From Desulfallas sp. Bu1-1 (GTDB taxonomy: Bacteria; Bacillota; Desulfotomaculia; Desulfotomaculales; Desulfallaceae), in the NCBI RefSeq assembly GCF_015594625.1, contig NZ_JADNRQ010000001.1, forward strand, positions 434,001 through 498,000: 64,000 nucleotides of DNA. The letters are read 5' to 3'. The notes under the pieces were generated by a model, which saw nothing but the letters and a program-made list of their open reading frames with translations, searched no databases and was not told where the DNA came from. Each line of letters starts with the position of its first letter. Position 1 is the first letter of the stretch. Both the position numbers and the translations under genes were made by a program. Positions 17,163 to 26,041 of this stretch are shown here, piece after piece.

Positions 17163-18635
17163 TTATTCCCGCGGATTATGCTTTTCTATGTCTTCAAATA
17201 CAGGCTTGCGGGCCGGTTGCGGCAAGGCTCCACCGGGAATGGCCGGCCCGGGCTCCCCGGCCAGTTTGCTTTTTCTGTATCCGTAGAAAAAATATATGGC
17301 TAGGCCGATGGCAATCCAGATGGCAAACCGCACCCAGGTCAGGGGCGGCAGGTTGAGGGCCAGGTATCCGGCGGCAACTATGGTCAGCACCGGGATTACG
17401 GGCATGAAAGGCAGGCGGAATGGGCGCCGCAGATCGGGATTGGTGCGGCGCAGGATAATTACGCCCATGGAAACGGCGATAAATGCGCTGAGGGTGCCGA
17501 TATTGGCCAGCTCGGCCACCAGGCCGATCGGTAAAAAAGCACCAATGGAAGCTACCAGGATGCCGATGATCACGCTGTCCCAGAGCGGGGTGCGCAGCCG
17601 GGGGTGCAGCCAGTCAAAGATGGGCGGCAACAGGTCGTCCCTGCCCATGGCGAAAAAGATACGGCTCTGCCCGTACATGGCCACCAGCAGCACGCTGGTC
17701 AGGCCCGCCAGCGCGCCCACGGACACAAGGGCCGAGGCCCATGGGATGCCCACCATAAACAGTGCGGTGGCCACCGGCGATGCCGTATTCAGGGCGGTAT
17801 ATTTAACCATGCCCGTCAAAGTGGCGGCAACGGCGACGTAAAGTGTGGTGGACAGGGCCAGCGTCCAGATAATCCCTCGTGGCAAATCCCGTTGAGGGTT
17901 TTTAACCTCCTCCGACGCCGTGGCCACGGCGTCGAAACCGATATAGGCGAAAAATACAATGGCGGCGCCGTGGAAGACCCCGGTAATGCCGTAGGGTAGC
18001 ACCGGGCGCCAGTTGTCCGGGTTGATGTGCTGCACGCCCAGGGCGATAAACAAGCCGATGGTCGCCAGCTTGACAACCACAATTATTTTATTGGCGGTGG
18101 CGCTGTGCTGGGTTCCTGTAATGATCAGGCCGGTAATCAGCAAAACGATCAGCGCGGCGGGCAGGTTGATCATGCCGCCCTCAAAGGGGGATGACGTGTA
18201 GGCCGCGGGAAGTGCTATTCCCAGAGAACGCAGCAGGTCGCCCATATATGAACTCCACCCGATGGAGACGGCGCCGGCCGCCACCAGGTATTCCAGGATC
18301 AGGTTCCAGCCCACCAGCCAGGCAACAATTTCGCCCAGGCTGACATAGGAAAAGGTATAGGCGCTCCCGGCGGACGGGATGGCCGCGGCCAGTTCCGCGT
18401 ACACCAGGGCCGCAAGGGCGGCGGCGATGCCGGAAAGGATAAAGGAAAAAATTATGCCGGGGCCCGCGTAATTGGCCGCCGCCACCCCGGTGAGCACGAA
18501 GATGCCGGTACCGATGACCGCGCCGACGCCCAGCGCCGTCAGGTCGGCCACTCCAAGGGAAGGCACCAGGCCGCGTTTGTTTTCTTTTTTCTCAGCCAGG
18601 ATTGACTCCACGGTTTTTTTTCGCCACACGCTCAT
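17163..18635 (-). CDS. APC family amino-acid permease
   Basis: Integral membrane transporter of 490 aa with about 12 transmembrane helices, of the cationic amino acid transporter/YfnA type. TM1 contains the substrate-binding break GVGAVIGTGIFVLTG (residues about 40-54). ATG 18635 is preceded by GGAGGAG; the longer ORF start is not needed. The C-terminal tail is Pro/Gly-rich. Single gene with no metabolic partner nearby; the amino acid transported is not deducible. Confidence 0.88.
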   Translation of the reverse strand: MSVWRKKTVESILAEKKENKRGLVPSLGVADLTALGVGAVIGTGIFVLTGVAAANYAGPGIIFSFILSGIAAALAALVYAELAAAIPSAGSAYTFSYVSLGEIVAWLVGWNLILEYLVAAGAVSIGWSSYMGDLLRSLGIALPAAYTSSPFEGGMINLPAALIVLLITGLIITGTQHSATANKIIVVVKLATIGLFIALGVQHINPDNWRPVLPYGITGVFHGAAIVFFAYIGFDAVATASEEVKNPQRDLPRGIIWTLALSTTLYVAVAATLTGMVKYTALNTASPVATALFMVGIPWASALVSVGALAGLTSVLLVAMYGQSRIFFAMGRDDLLPPIFDWLHPRLRTPLWDSVIIGILVASIGAFLPIGLVAELANIGTLSAFIAVSMGVIILRRTNPDLRRPFRLPFMPVIPVLTIVAAGYLALNLPPLTWVRFAIWIAIGLAIYFFYGYRKSKLAGEPGPAIPGGALPQPARKPVFEDIEKHNPRE

Positions 18636-18733
18636 AATGGTCTCCTCCCGGTTGATATTTTCTCCGCAACGGTGCAACTATATGTGCTCTGATATGCGCT
18701 GCCGAAAAGAACGGGAAGGGATCGTTGATTTCT

Positions 18734-19003
18734 TTACATTAGGTACACGTTGATGGCGGTAAAGATCAAACCCAACCCTGCCGCCAGGATTTTTGGCAGC
18801 CGGTTCAAATGGGTACGGTAAATTAAAATAGCCGCAAAGATGATTCCGGTGGGGATGATGTACTGGGAGACTTTAAATCCAAGGGTGCTGGTGAAGAAGT
18901 AGCCGAACAACTTCAGCCCTTTGTATTGTTCCTGTTCCCGGGCTGTTAAACTCAATAGCATCAGCACAGCCGCCGCGCCGGCGTATAGAAGTAATGATTG
19001 CAT
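18734..19003 (-). CDS. small membrane protein, 89 aa
   Basis: Three hydrophobic segments (residues about 3-20, 32-58, 68-88) predict a small integral membrane protein. ATG 19003 follows GAGGGGGG. Family not recognised. It is 98 bases upstream of the permease on the same strand and could share a transcript. Confidence 0.55.
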   Translation of the reverse strand: MQSLLLYAGAAAVLMLLSLTAREQEQYKGLKLFGYFFTSTLGFKVSQYIIPTGIIFAAILIYRTHLNRLPKILAAGLGLIFTAINVYLM

Positions 19004-19127
19004 TGTAACCCCCCTCGGCATTATTATTTGGCGCTGCCGGCGGGACATCCTGCTTGATTGAAATATTATTCGGGGGCATGAAATAAATTAAGGGTTGAAT
19101 TATCATTTTTAAAGGAGCTGGATTTAA

Positions 19128-19835
19128 TTGCAAAAAAGCTGGGATTTTGCGGCCAAACCCTGGCTGGTCGGGCAAATGGCGGCAAAAGTGGAGGCGCCGG
19201 GGCCGGTGGAGGAAAGGGCGGACCTGCTGGCGTTTTTGTCCGGCCTGCCGCTGAAGCGGCAGGCGGTGTCAATCGGCAGATGCGCCGGCCGCGATGAGCT
19301 GGTGGAATGCCTGAACCGCAGGGGGGAATACGGTGTCATACTGACTTTGTTGCGGGGCGATCTGGCCGGCTGGGTGCCCGGCGCGGGTGATTTTTCCGAC
19401 CTGAAATGGCTGCTGGAAACCCTGCTTGATATAAAAAAACGGGCTGCCGGCAAAAAAGCCCGGGTGGTTTTTCAAACCCCGTCCGGGCCGGAGATCCGGG
19501 AGAGCGCTTCGATGCTGGAGATGTTGCTGGAAGATGCCGTTTATGCCGCGGCCGGGGCATGGGTGCGTTGCCTGTGCGGGCCCGGGGGGGACCACCGGGT
19601 GTGGGAACTGCCCCCGGTGCTCTCCGATCCGGAAATGGCGGAGGCCGTTTTCATTGAACTGGCCGGGAACCCGCGTGCCCTGGCGCTGCTGCTGGAAGAC
19701 GTGCCGCGGGAATTGGCCTCCACCGGGTTGGAACCGGAAGAGCTGGTGGAAATGCTGCAAAGAGGGGCGAGAGCCGCTGAGTTCTGCCATAATACCATAA
19801 TCAAGGGAATTGAAAAGTTGAAAACTTTTCTTTAA
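19128..19835 (+). CDS. uncharacterised protein, 235 aa
   Basis: Not recognised. It appears soluble and mostly helical, rich in Leu, Ala and Glu, with a C-terminal amphipathic region (ELVEMLQRGARAAEF). TTG 19128 follows AAAGGAG with a long spacing of about 10 bases. GC-rich codon use resembles its neighbours. It is convergent with the superoxide dismutase gene. Confidence 0.55.
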   Translation: MQKSWDFAAKPWLVGQMAAKVEAPGPVEERADLLAFLSGLPLKRQAVSIGRCAGRDELVECLNRRGEYGVILTLLRGDLAGWVPGAGDFSDLKWLLETLLDIKKRAAGKKARVVFQTPSGPEIRESASMLEMLLEDAVYAAAGAWVRCLCGPGGDHRVWELPPVLSDPEMAEAVFIELAGNPRALALLLEDVPRELASTGLEPEELVEMLQRGARAAEFCHNTIIKGIEKLKTFL

Positions 19836-19892
19836 CCGCGAGCCCCGGTACAACCGGGTGTTCGCTTGCGCTGTTTTTACTTAATAGCTTAC

Positions 19893-20564
19893 TTAATAGT
19901 CATAAATAGATAAAGGCAATTGGCCCCGTATGGCCAGATGCAGGCGCCTTTCCACTTCTCCCCAGTTAACCAGTCCCCACCACGCTTCAACGTAGTCGGC
20001 GCGCCTGTTTTGATATTCCAGGTAATAGGCGTGTTCCCAAACGTCCAGCACAAGAATGGGAATTCCACCCCACTGGGTGAGATCCTGGTGCTTTTCCGCC
20101 ATAAGGATTTCCAGCCTCCCCCAGGCCGGTTGCCAGGTCAACATCGCCCAACCCGAGGCTTCCACGTTCTTGGCCGCGGATATAAACTGTTCCCGGAAAG
20201 CCGGGTAACTTCCAAAATAGGCGTTGATTCGGCTCAGCGTCTGCATGTGGGGTTGGCCGCCCCCTCCGGGGGCCATCACCGTCCAGTAAATGCTGTGCAA
20301 TATATGGCCGGAACCATGAAAGGCCAGTTCCCGTTCCCAGTGCTTGATCAGCTCAAAGTTGCCTTGCCGGCGAGCCTCCACCAGTTTGAGCTCCGCCTTG
20401 TTCAACCCGTCGACGTAGGACTGGTGGTGCAGGTCGTGATGGATGCGCAGGGTGGTCGCGCTGATAACCGGTTCCAGCGCGTTATAAGGGTAGGGCAGGG
20501 GCGGCAACCGGTGACCGCCGGGGGGTACCGCCGCTTGCGGAGTCCAATGGCTTTGTATGGTCAT
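19893..20564 (-). CDS. superoxide dismutase (Fe/Mn family)
   Basis: Detoxifies superoxide in the cytosol. Metal ligands are recognisable: His in HHDLHHQSYVDGL (about residue 43), His in FHGSGHILHSIYW (about 83-90), and Asp/His in LDVWEHAYYLEYQN (about 175-180). Length 223 aa fits, with a short N-terminal extension before the usual LPPLPYPYNALEP. Metal choice (Fe, Mn or cambialistic) cannot be told reliably. ATG 20564 follows GGAGGAAAG. In an anaerobe it is part of oxygen-exposure defence. Confidence 0.92.
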   Translation of the reverse strand: MTIQSHWTPQAAVPPGGHRLPPLPYPYNALEPVISATTLRIHHDLHHQSYVDGLNKAELKLVEARRQGNFELIKHWERELAFHGSGHILHSIYWTVMAPGGGGQPHMQTLSRINAYFGSYPAFREQFISAAKNVEASGWAMLTWQPAWGRLEILMAEKHQDLTQWGGIPILVLDVWEHAYYLEYQNRRADYVEAWWGLVNWGEVERRLHLAIRGQLPLSIYDY

Positions 20565-20719
20565 AAAGCTTTCCTCCTGATTCTGGAAGCTTCTGGTAAA
20601 TATATTATGAATTATACCAGCCGTTTGTTACAAATTTTCCGGGCCGCTCATGGTTATAAATAAAGAAGGAATTGTCAACCCTGGTTAGAATAAAGTTTAT
20701 TTGAAGGAGGCAATTTCAA

Positions 20720-21136
20720 ATGAAAAGTTACCGGAAAGAGCTGTGGTTTGAAGTTCCAAGCAGGCGGGCGTTTATCAATATCACCCCCGACGTTGAAGCG
20801 TGCCTGGCGGAGAGCGGCATCAAAGAAGGATTGCTTCTCTGTAACGCCATGCACATAACCGCCAGCGTATTTATCAATGACGATGAACAGGGGCTCCACC
20901 ACGATTTTGAGGTATGGCTGGAAGGGCTGGCCCCGGAAAAACCCTATTCACGCTACCGTCATAACGGGTATGAAGACAATGCCGACGCCCATTTAAAGCG
21001 GACCATCATGGGCCGGGAAGTGGTGGTGGCGGTGACTGGCGGCAGGCTGGATCTCGGGCCTTGGGAACAAATTTTTTACGGCGAATTCGACGGAAAAAGG
21101 AGAAAAAGGGTTCTGGTTAAAATTATCGGCGAGTAA
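20720..21136 (+). CDS. YjbQ/UPF0047 family protein
   Basis: A 138-aa protein of the YjbQ family. Members have been reported to have weak thiamin-phosphate synthase activity, but the real role is unsettled. The conserved core [21 protein letters not shown] and the [13 protein letters not shown] stretch (residues about 40-72) are present, as is the [28 protein letters not shown] end block. Shine-Dalgarno GAAGGAGG. Confidence 0.85.
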   Translation: MKSYRKELWFEVPSRRAFINITPDVEACLAESGIKEGLLLCNAMHITASVFINDDEQGLHHDFEVWLEGLAPEKPYSRYRHNGYEDNADAHLKRTIMGREVVVAVTGGRLDLGPWEQIFYGEFDGKRRKRVLVKIIGE

Positions 21137-21171
21137 TTTGAGAATATAGTTTGCTGGGAGGGATTTTGCCG

Positions 21172-21350
21172 GTGAAAGTCGTGGCTTTTAACGGTAGCCC
21201 GAGGGTGAAGGAAATACGTTCAACGCTTTAAACATAGTTTTGGGAGAACTGCAAAAAGAAGGTATCGAAACGGAGCTGGTGCAACCGGGCGGGCGCAAGG
21301 TTTTTGGCTGCCTGGCTTGCTACAAGTGTTTTCAGAATAAAAACAAGTAA
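21172..21350 (+). pseudogene. remnant of an NADPH-dependent FMN reductase / iron-sulfur flavoprotein
   Basis: GTG 21172 with GGGAGGG upstream encodes MKVVAFNGSPR, then hits a stop after about 18 codons. Shifting frame at about 21208 restores GNTFNALNIVLGELQKEG and continues through GCLACYKCFQNKNK to a stop at 21348. Intact homologues continue for another 100 or more residues, so the gene is both frameshifted and truncated. The family binds FMN and often a [4Fe-4S] cluster through the Cys motif seen here. It is a decayed gene. Confidence 0.75.
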
Positions 21351-21360
21351 ATTGTAAAGA

Positions 21361-21400
21361 TAAAAAAAGAAGGCCGAAGTTTAAAACTCGGTCTTTTTTA
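21361..21400 (+). terminator. terminator after the pseudogene
   Basis: Stem GGCCGA/TCGGTC flanked by A- and T-runs, ending TTTTTTA. Confidence 0.6.
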
Positions 21401-21464
21401 TCGCCCGGGGTATGGGGTGTTACGTTAGTTGGTGTTAACGCTGGTATCCGTTAAGGCTGATGAC

Positions 21465-22286
21465 CTAACGCCATTCTATTACCGGCTTATTGCGCAGCGG
21501 AATGCGATAATAACGGTGCTTGGGGTAACCGACCATCACCGCGCCAAAACAACTGTGGCCCTGCGGCAGAGTTAAACGTTCCTTCAGCGGTTGGTAAGCG
21601 CGGGCCGCCGTGGTAAAGTAGCCCGCCCAGCACGATCCCAGACCCATGGCATACGCGGCCAGCTCCAGGTAAGCGAGAGCTCCGGCGCAGTTTTCGGCGG
21701 CATAATGATCTCGGGCCGGCGCGTGAGCGATGATCAGATGCGGCGCGCCGCGAAATATCCGGTCCGTCCCCCTTTCCCATTCTTCAATCAGCACGTTATA
21801 ATGCAGGGAACGGGCGATTTCCGGGTTTTCCCGGATTAAATGCCTCATCCAATCTATCACCAGCCCGCCCAGGCGATTCAATTCATTTTTGTCGTAAATA
21901 ACAATCCAATATACGTTCTGCATGTTACGGGCGGTGGGAGCATAACGGGCGATCTCGATAAGTCTTTTTAAAGTCCCCGGTTCAACCGGTTTTTCCTGGT
22001 AAACCCGGATGGACCGGCGGGAACAAAGAAATACTTCAACCTGTTCCGGGCTCAATGGCGCCTTTTTTTCAATAGGAATACAATCTTCGGGCTGCATATC
22101 CCTATGGCTAAAAGCGCCTTGAGGGCACGCGGCGACGCAATGGCCGCATTCGATGCACACTAGGGATGCTCCATTCAGCGGTACGGGGAATGAATTCCGG
22201 TCCTTAAATTTAATGATCCTGGCGGGGCATACCGCTGCGCAAATCCCGCACCGGTTGCATTTATCCTGGTTGATAGCAAAAAGCAA
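21465..22286 (-). CDS. nitroreductase with N-terminal ferredoxin domain
   Basis: Fused redox enzyme of 273 aa. Residues 1-60 hold two [4Fe-4S] motifs (CNRCGICAAVCP and CIECGHCVAACP). Residues 85-273 are an FMN-dependent nitroreductase domain with the entry motif RRSIRVYQEKPV and the late GLGSCWAGYF loop. This architecture is common in Clostridia; electrons probably come from ferredoxin, and the substrate is unknown. TTG 22286 follows AAGGGG with 8-base spacing. It is convergent with the decayed flavoprotein gene. Confidence 0.9.
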   Translation of the reverse strand: MLFAINQDKCNRCGICAAVCPARIIKFKDRNSFPVPLNGASLVCIECGHCVAACPQGAFSHRDMQPEDCIPIEKKAPLSPEQVEVFLCSRRSIRVYQEKPVEPGTLKRLIEIARYAPTARNMQNVYWIVIYDKNELNRLGGLVIDWMRHLIRENPEIARSLHYNVLIEEWERGTDRIFRGAPHLIIAHAPARDHYAAENCAGALAYLELAAYAMGLGSCWAGYFTTAARAYQPLKERLTLPQGHSCFGAVMVGYPKHRYYRIPLRNKPVIEWR

Positions 22287-22496
22287 AACCGAAACCCCTT
22301 TCGTAATTTGATACTGAACGCTGATTTATTACAATTGTAGCGCTTATTAGCGCGCCCGTGCAAACCACAATTGCCTGGTTGTTATCGAAAGTTCTTCTAA
22401 TCATTTCTTTAAAATCAATTCCTCAGCCCGGAGAATATTTTTTTATTACTTTTTACAACCTAAAGAAAAGAAATTTAATTTTAAGGGAGTGATAAT

Positions 22497-22970
22497 ATGA
22501 ACAGCAGGAAAAGGATTTTGCACCTGCTATTAAGCCTGCTTGTCCTGTCAATCTTTATTTTCAGCGGTTGCTCGGCAGCTGCCAGAAAGCCCGCTCCGAC
22601 GGAACCGGCGCCCAACCAGGCGCGAACCGGTAATGTGGCCAATGAGAAAGCGCAGCGCATTGCCAGGGAGGCTGACAGGGTTAAGTGGGTTAAAAGTTCA
22701 ACCGTGGTAGTTGCGGGAAATAAGGCCTATGTGGGGCTGGATATTAATGCGAACATTGAAAAAAGCCAGACCAAAGAAGTTGAAAAGGCGGTGATCAACA
22801 GAATCAAAAATTTGGAGCCTACGATAAAAACCGTATATGTCAGTTCGGATCCGGATATTGTGACCAGGATTAAAAAAGTATCCAGGGGTATCGCCCAGGG
22901 TAAGCCGGTAACCAGCTTTGCCAGGGAATTAACGGAAATAGGCCGGAGAGTGACACCCAGAACCATGTAA
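22497..22970 (+). CDS. YhcN/YlaJ family sporulation lipoprotein
   Basis: Predicted lipoprotein of 157 aa. Signal peptide with lipobox FSGC (Cys near residue 25), a Pro-rich linker, then a YhcN/YlaJ domain with alternating strands and helices (VVVAGNKAYVGLDINANIE, then the TVYVSSDPDIVTRIKKVS block). Homologues sit in the inner spore or forespore membrane and affect spore properties. Shine-Dalgarno AAGGGAGTG. Confidence 0.85.
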   Translation: MNSRKRILHLLLSLLVLSIFIFSGCSAAARKPAPTEPAPNQARTGNVANEKAQRIAREADRVKWVKSSTVVVAGNKAYVGLDINANIEKSQTKEVEKAVINRIKNLEPTIKTVYVSSDPDIVTRIKKVSRGIAQGKPVTSFARELTEIGRRVTPRTM

Positions 22971-22996
22971 AACCGGGGTTTTATCCCCGGTTTTGC
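22969..22996 (+). terminator. terminator of the YhcN-like gene
   Basis: Perfect stem AAAACCGGGG/CCCCGGTTTT with a 6-base loop, overlapping the stop codon. Confidence 0.8.
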
Positions 22997-23089
22997 TTTG
23001 CCTTAAGAATAAACCGGGAAGCAAACACATAAGCATAAAAAATAATTATTGGGTATAAAGTCTCCACGAAAGCCGGGAGGGGGATCCCA

Positions 23090-23509
23090 ATGGCTATTTT
23101 TTATGCGTTTTTGGGCATGTTGTGCTGGGGGTTGGCTCCCTTGTTTGGTAAACTCGGTTTATACAACGTAAACCCGGTTACCGCCCTTTCGCTGCGAACC
23201 CTTATTGCAGCCTCGCTGGTAATGGGGTGGCTGATCGCCTCCCGTGGGTTTAGCCAAATTATTCAAATACCACCCCTGCTGTGGTTGTTTATAAGCATTG
23301 AGGCCATCCTGGCAACGTTACTGGGCGACCTGGCCTATTTTGCCGCCCTGAAAGGAGGGAACATTAATGAAGTAACATTGATTTTATCCTGTTCACCCCT
23401 GGTGACCATGCTGCTCAGTTACTTTTTTTTAGGTGAGATGGCCACCGGTTGCCAAATTATAGGGGCTGCTCTAATTACCATAGGCCTGTTTTTTGTTTGC
23501 TTGGATTAG
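23090..23509 (+). CDS. single-domain EamA/DMT transporter
   Basis: A 139-aa protein of four to five hydrophobic segments forming one EamA repeat, about half the size of usual drug/metabolite transporters. The late motif LSCSPLVTMLLSYFFLGE (about residues 100-117) is the EamA hallmark. Single-repeat members work as dimers by family analogy. ATG 23090 follows GGGAGGGGG. The stop codon lies one base from the convergent VanW gene end. Confidence 0.8.
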   Translation: MAIFYAFLGMLCWGLAPLFGKLGLYNVNPVTALSLRTLIAASLVMGWLIASRGFSQIIQIPPLLWLFISIEAILATLLGDLAYFAALKGGNINEVTLILSCSPLVTMLLSYFFLGEMATGCQIIGAALITIGLFFVCLD

Positions 23510-23510
23510 G

Positions 23511-24491
23511 TTATTGCTGTTTGCGCGGCCCGCGCTCAATTATGCGCGGGCTTGCGTTATACCAGCTTGTTCCCTTTTGTTTTAAGGTAACCGTGCCGCC
23601 GGGCGCTTCCACGGTAACCCACGATTTTACGACGTAACCATCCTGTCCGGGCGCGATTACTTTTTCCGTGCCCGGCGGCAACTCGGGGTTATACCGGTAT
23701 TCCGTCCAGTACCTGGTTCTTTTGATAATCTTATGGTGCCAGGTTACTTTCGGCGGCTTTGTGGTGCCGTATAAGGCCATATAAAGTGTATCGCCAACCT
23801 TCTGGGACCAGATCACAACCGGCCCTTCCGTATTGTTTAAAAAACGAAAATCCCTGGCCCCGTAATACACGGTGGCGTCCTGCCCTGGCGGGACATAGGG
23901 CACGGTCATGGAGTGGGAACTGCGCATGATGACTTTAAGATCGCTAAAAGTGACCACATTATATAACATGGTGGCGATTTTACACACTCCGCCCCCCACG
24001 GTGGTGGTATATCGATTACCCATATATGTGGGGCCGGACTGGTAGCCGCGGTATTCGGTGTATGGCCCGATAGTCCGGTTTTGGGAAAAAATTTCACCCG
24101 GCCGGACCACTGTTCCGGCCAGTTGTTTTGCCGCCAGGCCGATATTATAACCTTCTCCCGGCAAAGGGTCATGCAATGTGGCTCTATATGCGGCCATAAG
24201 CACGGGCGTGTTATGCTTTTTGATGGTTTCCCGAAAGCGGGCGTTTTTTTCCCAGGGCAGGGGTCCCTCGTAGGGTTTTTCCATGCCCTTGAATTGTTCA
24301 TAAATAGCATAATCTTTGGGTTTTACCCCGTCTTCTTTGCTTTCTTTTTTTACGTCGCGGCCGGAATTATTCAAGGCGGCCGTTATAGCCCCGGGCCCGG
24401 CGTGCTTGTTTACGGCTAGATGCCATCCCAGGGCCAGCGATGTTCCAAGCAGGACTATAAGGGGCAGAAGAATTGTTTTAGACGGCTTCAT
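23511..24491 (-). CDS. VanW family protein
   Basis: Membrane-anchored extracellular protein of 326 aa. TM or uncleaved signal at residues about 6-26; VanW domain about 105-260 with GEIFSQNRTIGPYTEYRGYQ and the conserved GGGVCKIATMLYN; C-terminal G5-like strand region near 270-310. VanW proteins are linked to glycopeptide-resistance clusters and to spore-forming Firmicutes, but their activity is unknown. ATG start with AAGGAGG somewhat far upstream (about 13 bases). No van genes nearby. Confidence 0.85.
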   Translation of the reverse strand: MKPSKTILLPLIVLLGTSLALGWHLAVNKHAGPGAITAALNNSGRDVKKESKEDGVKPKDYAIYEQFKGMEKPYEGPLPWEKNARFRETIKKHNTPVLMAAYRATLHDPLPGEGYNIGLAAKQLAGTVVRPGEIFSQNRTIGPYTEYRGYQSGPTYMGNRYTTTVGGGVCKIATMLYNVVTFSDLKVIMRSSHSMTVPYVPPGQDATVYYGARDFRFLNNTEGPVVIWSQKVGDTLYMALYGTTKPPKVTWHHKIIKRTRYWTEYRYNPELPPGTEKVIAPGQDGYVVKSWVTVEAPGGTVTLKQKGTSWYNASPRIIERGPRKQQ

Positions 24492-24628
24492 AATTATTTA
24501 ATGGCCTCCTTACCCCATTGGTTTAACATAATTTTATTATCTCTTTTCGTATGGTGATTATCCTGCAAGAATAGTTTTGGTTCATTTTACCCGGCCGGGG
24601 CGATACCGGACTTGTATAATAGAAAAAG

Positions 24629-24660
24629 GCAAAACCGGAGGAATTACTCTCCGGCTTTTC
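24629..24660 (+). terminator. hairpin in the leader of the 86-aa gene
   Basis: CCGGAG (24635-24640) pairs with CTCCGG (24649-24654), preceded by AAAA and followed by CTTTTC. A TATAAT lies 15 bases upstream. It could be an attenuator or the end of a short transcript. Confidence 0.35.
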
Positions 24661-24738
24661 AATGAAGTTTATTGCCAAAGTCTATTACATAATAAAGTGC
24701 TGGGGACGCAAAATAAATATAAAAGGGGGGAGGTTTAT

Positions 24739-24999
24739 ATGTTGAACATATTTAAAACAATGAATGAAAAGAATCCCCGGTTACGTGAATTTGACCCTAC
24801 TACGGTCCAAAGAATTAAGGAAGGAGCATATTTGGTCAAAATGATCTCGGAAACCCAAGTTGCCGCCCGCAAGTGTGAATTCTTCGCCGGCAACGCTGTC
24901 GATCCCGAGGTTAAAAGGGCCTTTGAAGATGAGGCCAGGCTGTTGAGACAAGGTTACCAGGCTTTACAACGGTATTATGAAAACATGACTATGGAGTGA
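24739..24999 (+). CDS. small helical protein, spore-coat-like (86 aa)
   Basis: Helical protein starting MLNIFKTMNEKNP. The middle part resembles the ferritin-like two-helix arrangement of CotF/YhcQ-type spore proteins (MISETQVAARKCEFF, then VKRAFEDEARLLRQGYQ). Shine-Dalgarno GGGGGGAGG. Its stop is followed within 6 bases by the next gene's start, so the two are translationally linked. The family assignment is tentative. Confidence 0.55.
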   Translation: MLNIFKTMNEKNPRLREFDPTTVQRIKEGAYLVKMISETQVAARKCEFFAGNAVDPEVKRAFEDEARLLRQGYQALQRYYENMTME

Positions 25000-25004
25000 T
25001 GGCA

Positions 25005-25199
25005 ATGAAATTTACCGACATGGACATGCTGCAGGATTACGAAAAAGACGCCAGGATGGCGGCAATGGCTTACGCCTTGATTGAGACGGAAATCCTGGAT
25101 CCCGATTTGCGCAGGCTTATTGGAGCCGCGGCAACCGCTGCGACTAAATCCCAAGAAAAATTCGCCAACATGATCCTTAAAAAAGGCGACCGGCCGTAA
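25005..25199 (+). CDS. small helical protein, spore-coat-like (64 aa)
   Basis: Second gene of a two-gene unit. It contains DMLQDYEKDARMAAMAYALIE, reminiscent of CotF-type proteins (QDxLxDxK...). ATG 25005 is favoured because GGAG within the previous stop region is 8 bases away. A terminator follows. The pair probably encodes interacting subunits, by inference. Confidence 0.55.
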   Translation: MKFTDMDMLQDYEKDARMAAMAYALIETEILDPDLRRLIGAAATAATKSQEKFANMILKKGDRP

Positions 25200-25207
25200 T
25201 GCGTTTT

Positions 25208-25230
25208 TAACCCCTGGAAAGGGGTTTTAT
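25208..25230 (+). terminator. terminator of the two-gene coat-like unit
   Basis: AACCCC pairs with GGGGTT around a 6-base loop, followed by TTAT. Confidence 0.6.
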
Positions 25231-25253
25231 GTGATGAGCATTATATACTTGAT

Positions 25254-25450
25254 TTACCGGTTAAATAATTCGGAATGAATGATTTTGGCCGTTTCCTCCA
25301 ACCCCTGGACAATCCTTGGACGGGCAAGGTGACCAAGTCGTCCTCTATGATATAAGCCTGATTATTCCGAAAACGGCTTTCAGTTTCCTGTATCCGGGCC
25401 GGTTTTTGACGTCCTCCGGAGCGTGGGCCGGAGTTTATGTAATGAATGGG
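25254..25450 (-). pseudogene. decayed C-terminus of a BtuF-like (cobalamin/iron) ABC substrate-binding protein
   Basis: Three minus-strand frames each give a recognisable piece in the right order: APEDVKNRPGYRKLKAV, then RNNQAYIIEDDLV, then ARPRIVQGLEETAKIIHSEL followed by a stop at 25254. Together they match the C-terminal 60 residues of BtuF/FepB-type binding proteins (usual pattern NRVYVIDDDLVTRPGPRIVEGLEE). At least two frameshifts and loss of the 5' part show a pseudogene. It lies downstream of an intact membrane-protein gene. Confidence 0.65.
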
Positions 25451-25485
25451 AAAACCGGCTTTTGCCGAGTATTGCTGTCGATCCG

Positions 25486-25929
25486 TTATACTTCCGCTCT
25501 TTTACCCAGCCGCTGAAAAGCCTCGGCCTGGACCAGGCCATAAATAGAGGCACTTACAAAATCAGTTACTGCAGTTGCGAGAAATACAGGTATTTTATCT
25601 TGAATTTGGAATAACAGTGTCAGTCCGTACAGGGAAAACCATACTGCGGTACCAAACAGCCATCCTCTCAACAGGTAATTTTTGCTTGTCAGCACAGGAA
25701 TCAGGTAGGCAAAAATGATGCCCAGTGTGCCGACAAAGACGAGTTGTGCCGCCTGGGCAAACGCCGCTTCCCAGAAACTATGAGGTTTATGTCCATAAAT
25801 TGCAACCGCCGACCAGTCCAAAAAACGTAGAGTGGCGATATTCAAATAGTAAGATGCCAGGTTGACAATGTTCATTGCGACGCCGCCGGCCAGGCCCGCT
25901 AAAAAACCGTTGGCCAATCTATCCTGCAT
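25486..25929 (-). CDS. membrane protein, four predicted TM helices (147 aa)
   Basis: Integral membrane protein with hydrophobic segments near residues 9-30, 58-78, 88-110 and 118-136, starting MQDRLANGFLAGLAGG. ATG 25929 follows GGAGG. Glycine-rich TM1 is typical of small uncharacterised inner-membrane proteins of Peptococcaceae. Function unknown. Confidence 0.6.
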   Translation of the reverse strand: MQDRLANGFLAGLAGGVAMNIVNLASYYLNIATLRFLDWSAVAIYGHKPHSFWEAAFAQAAQLVFVGTLGIIFAYLIPVLTSKNYLLRGWLFGTAVWFSLYGLTLLFQIQDKIPVFLATAVTDFVSASIYGLVQAEAFQRLGKRAEV

Positions 25930-26041
25930 GAATTCAAACCTCCTGCCCAACAAACCTGTTTGTTATTAATAATAAATTGTCCATAGTAAGAAATTCTAAT
26001 ACAATATAATAAACCCGGGCAGGCTGATTCCGCACCGGCAC

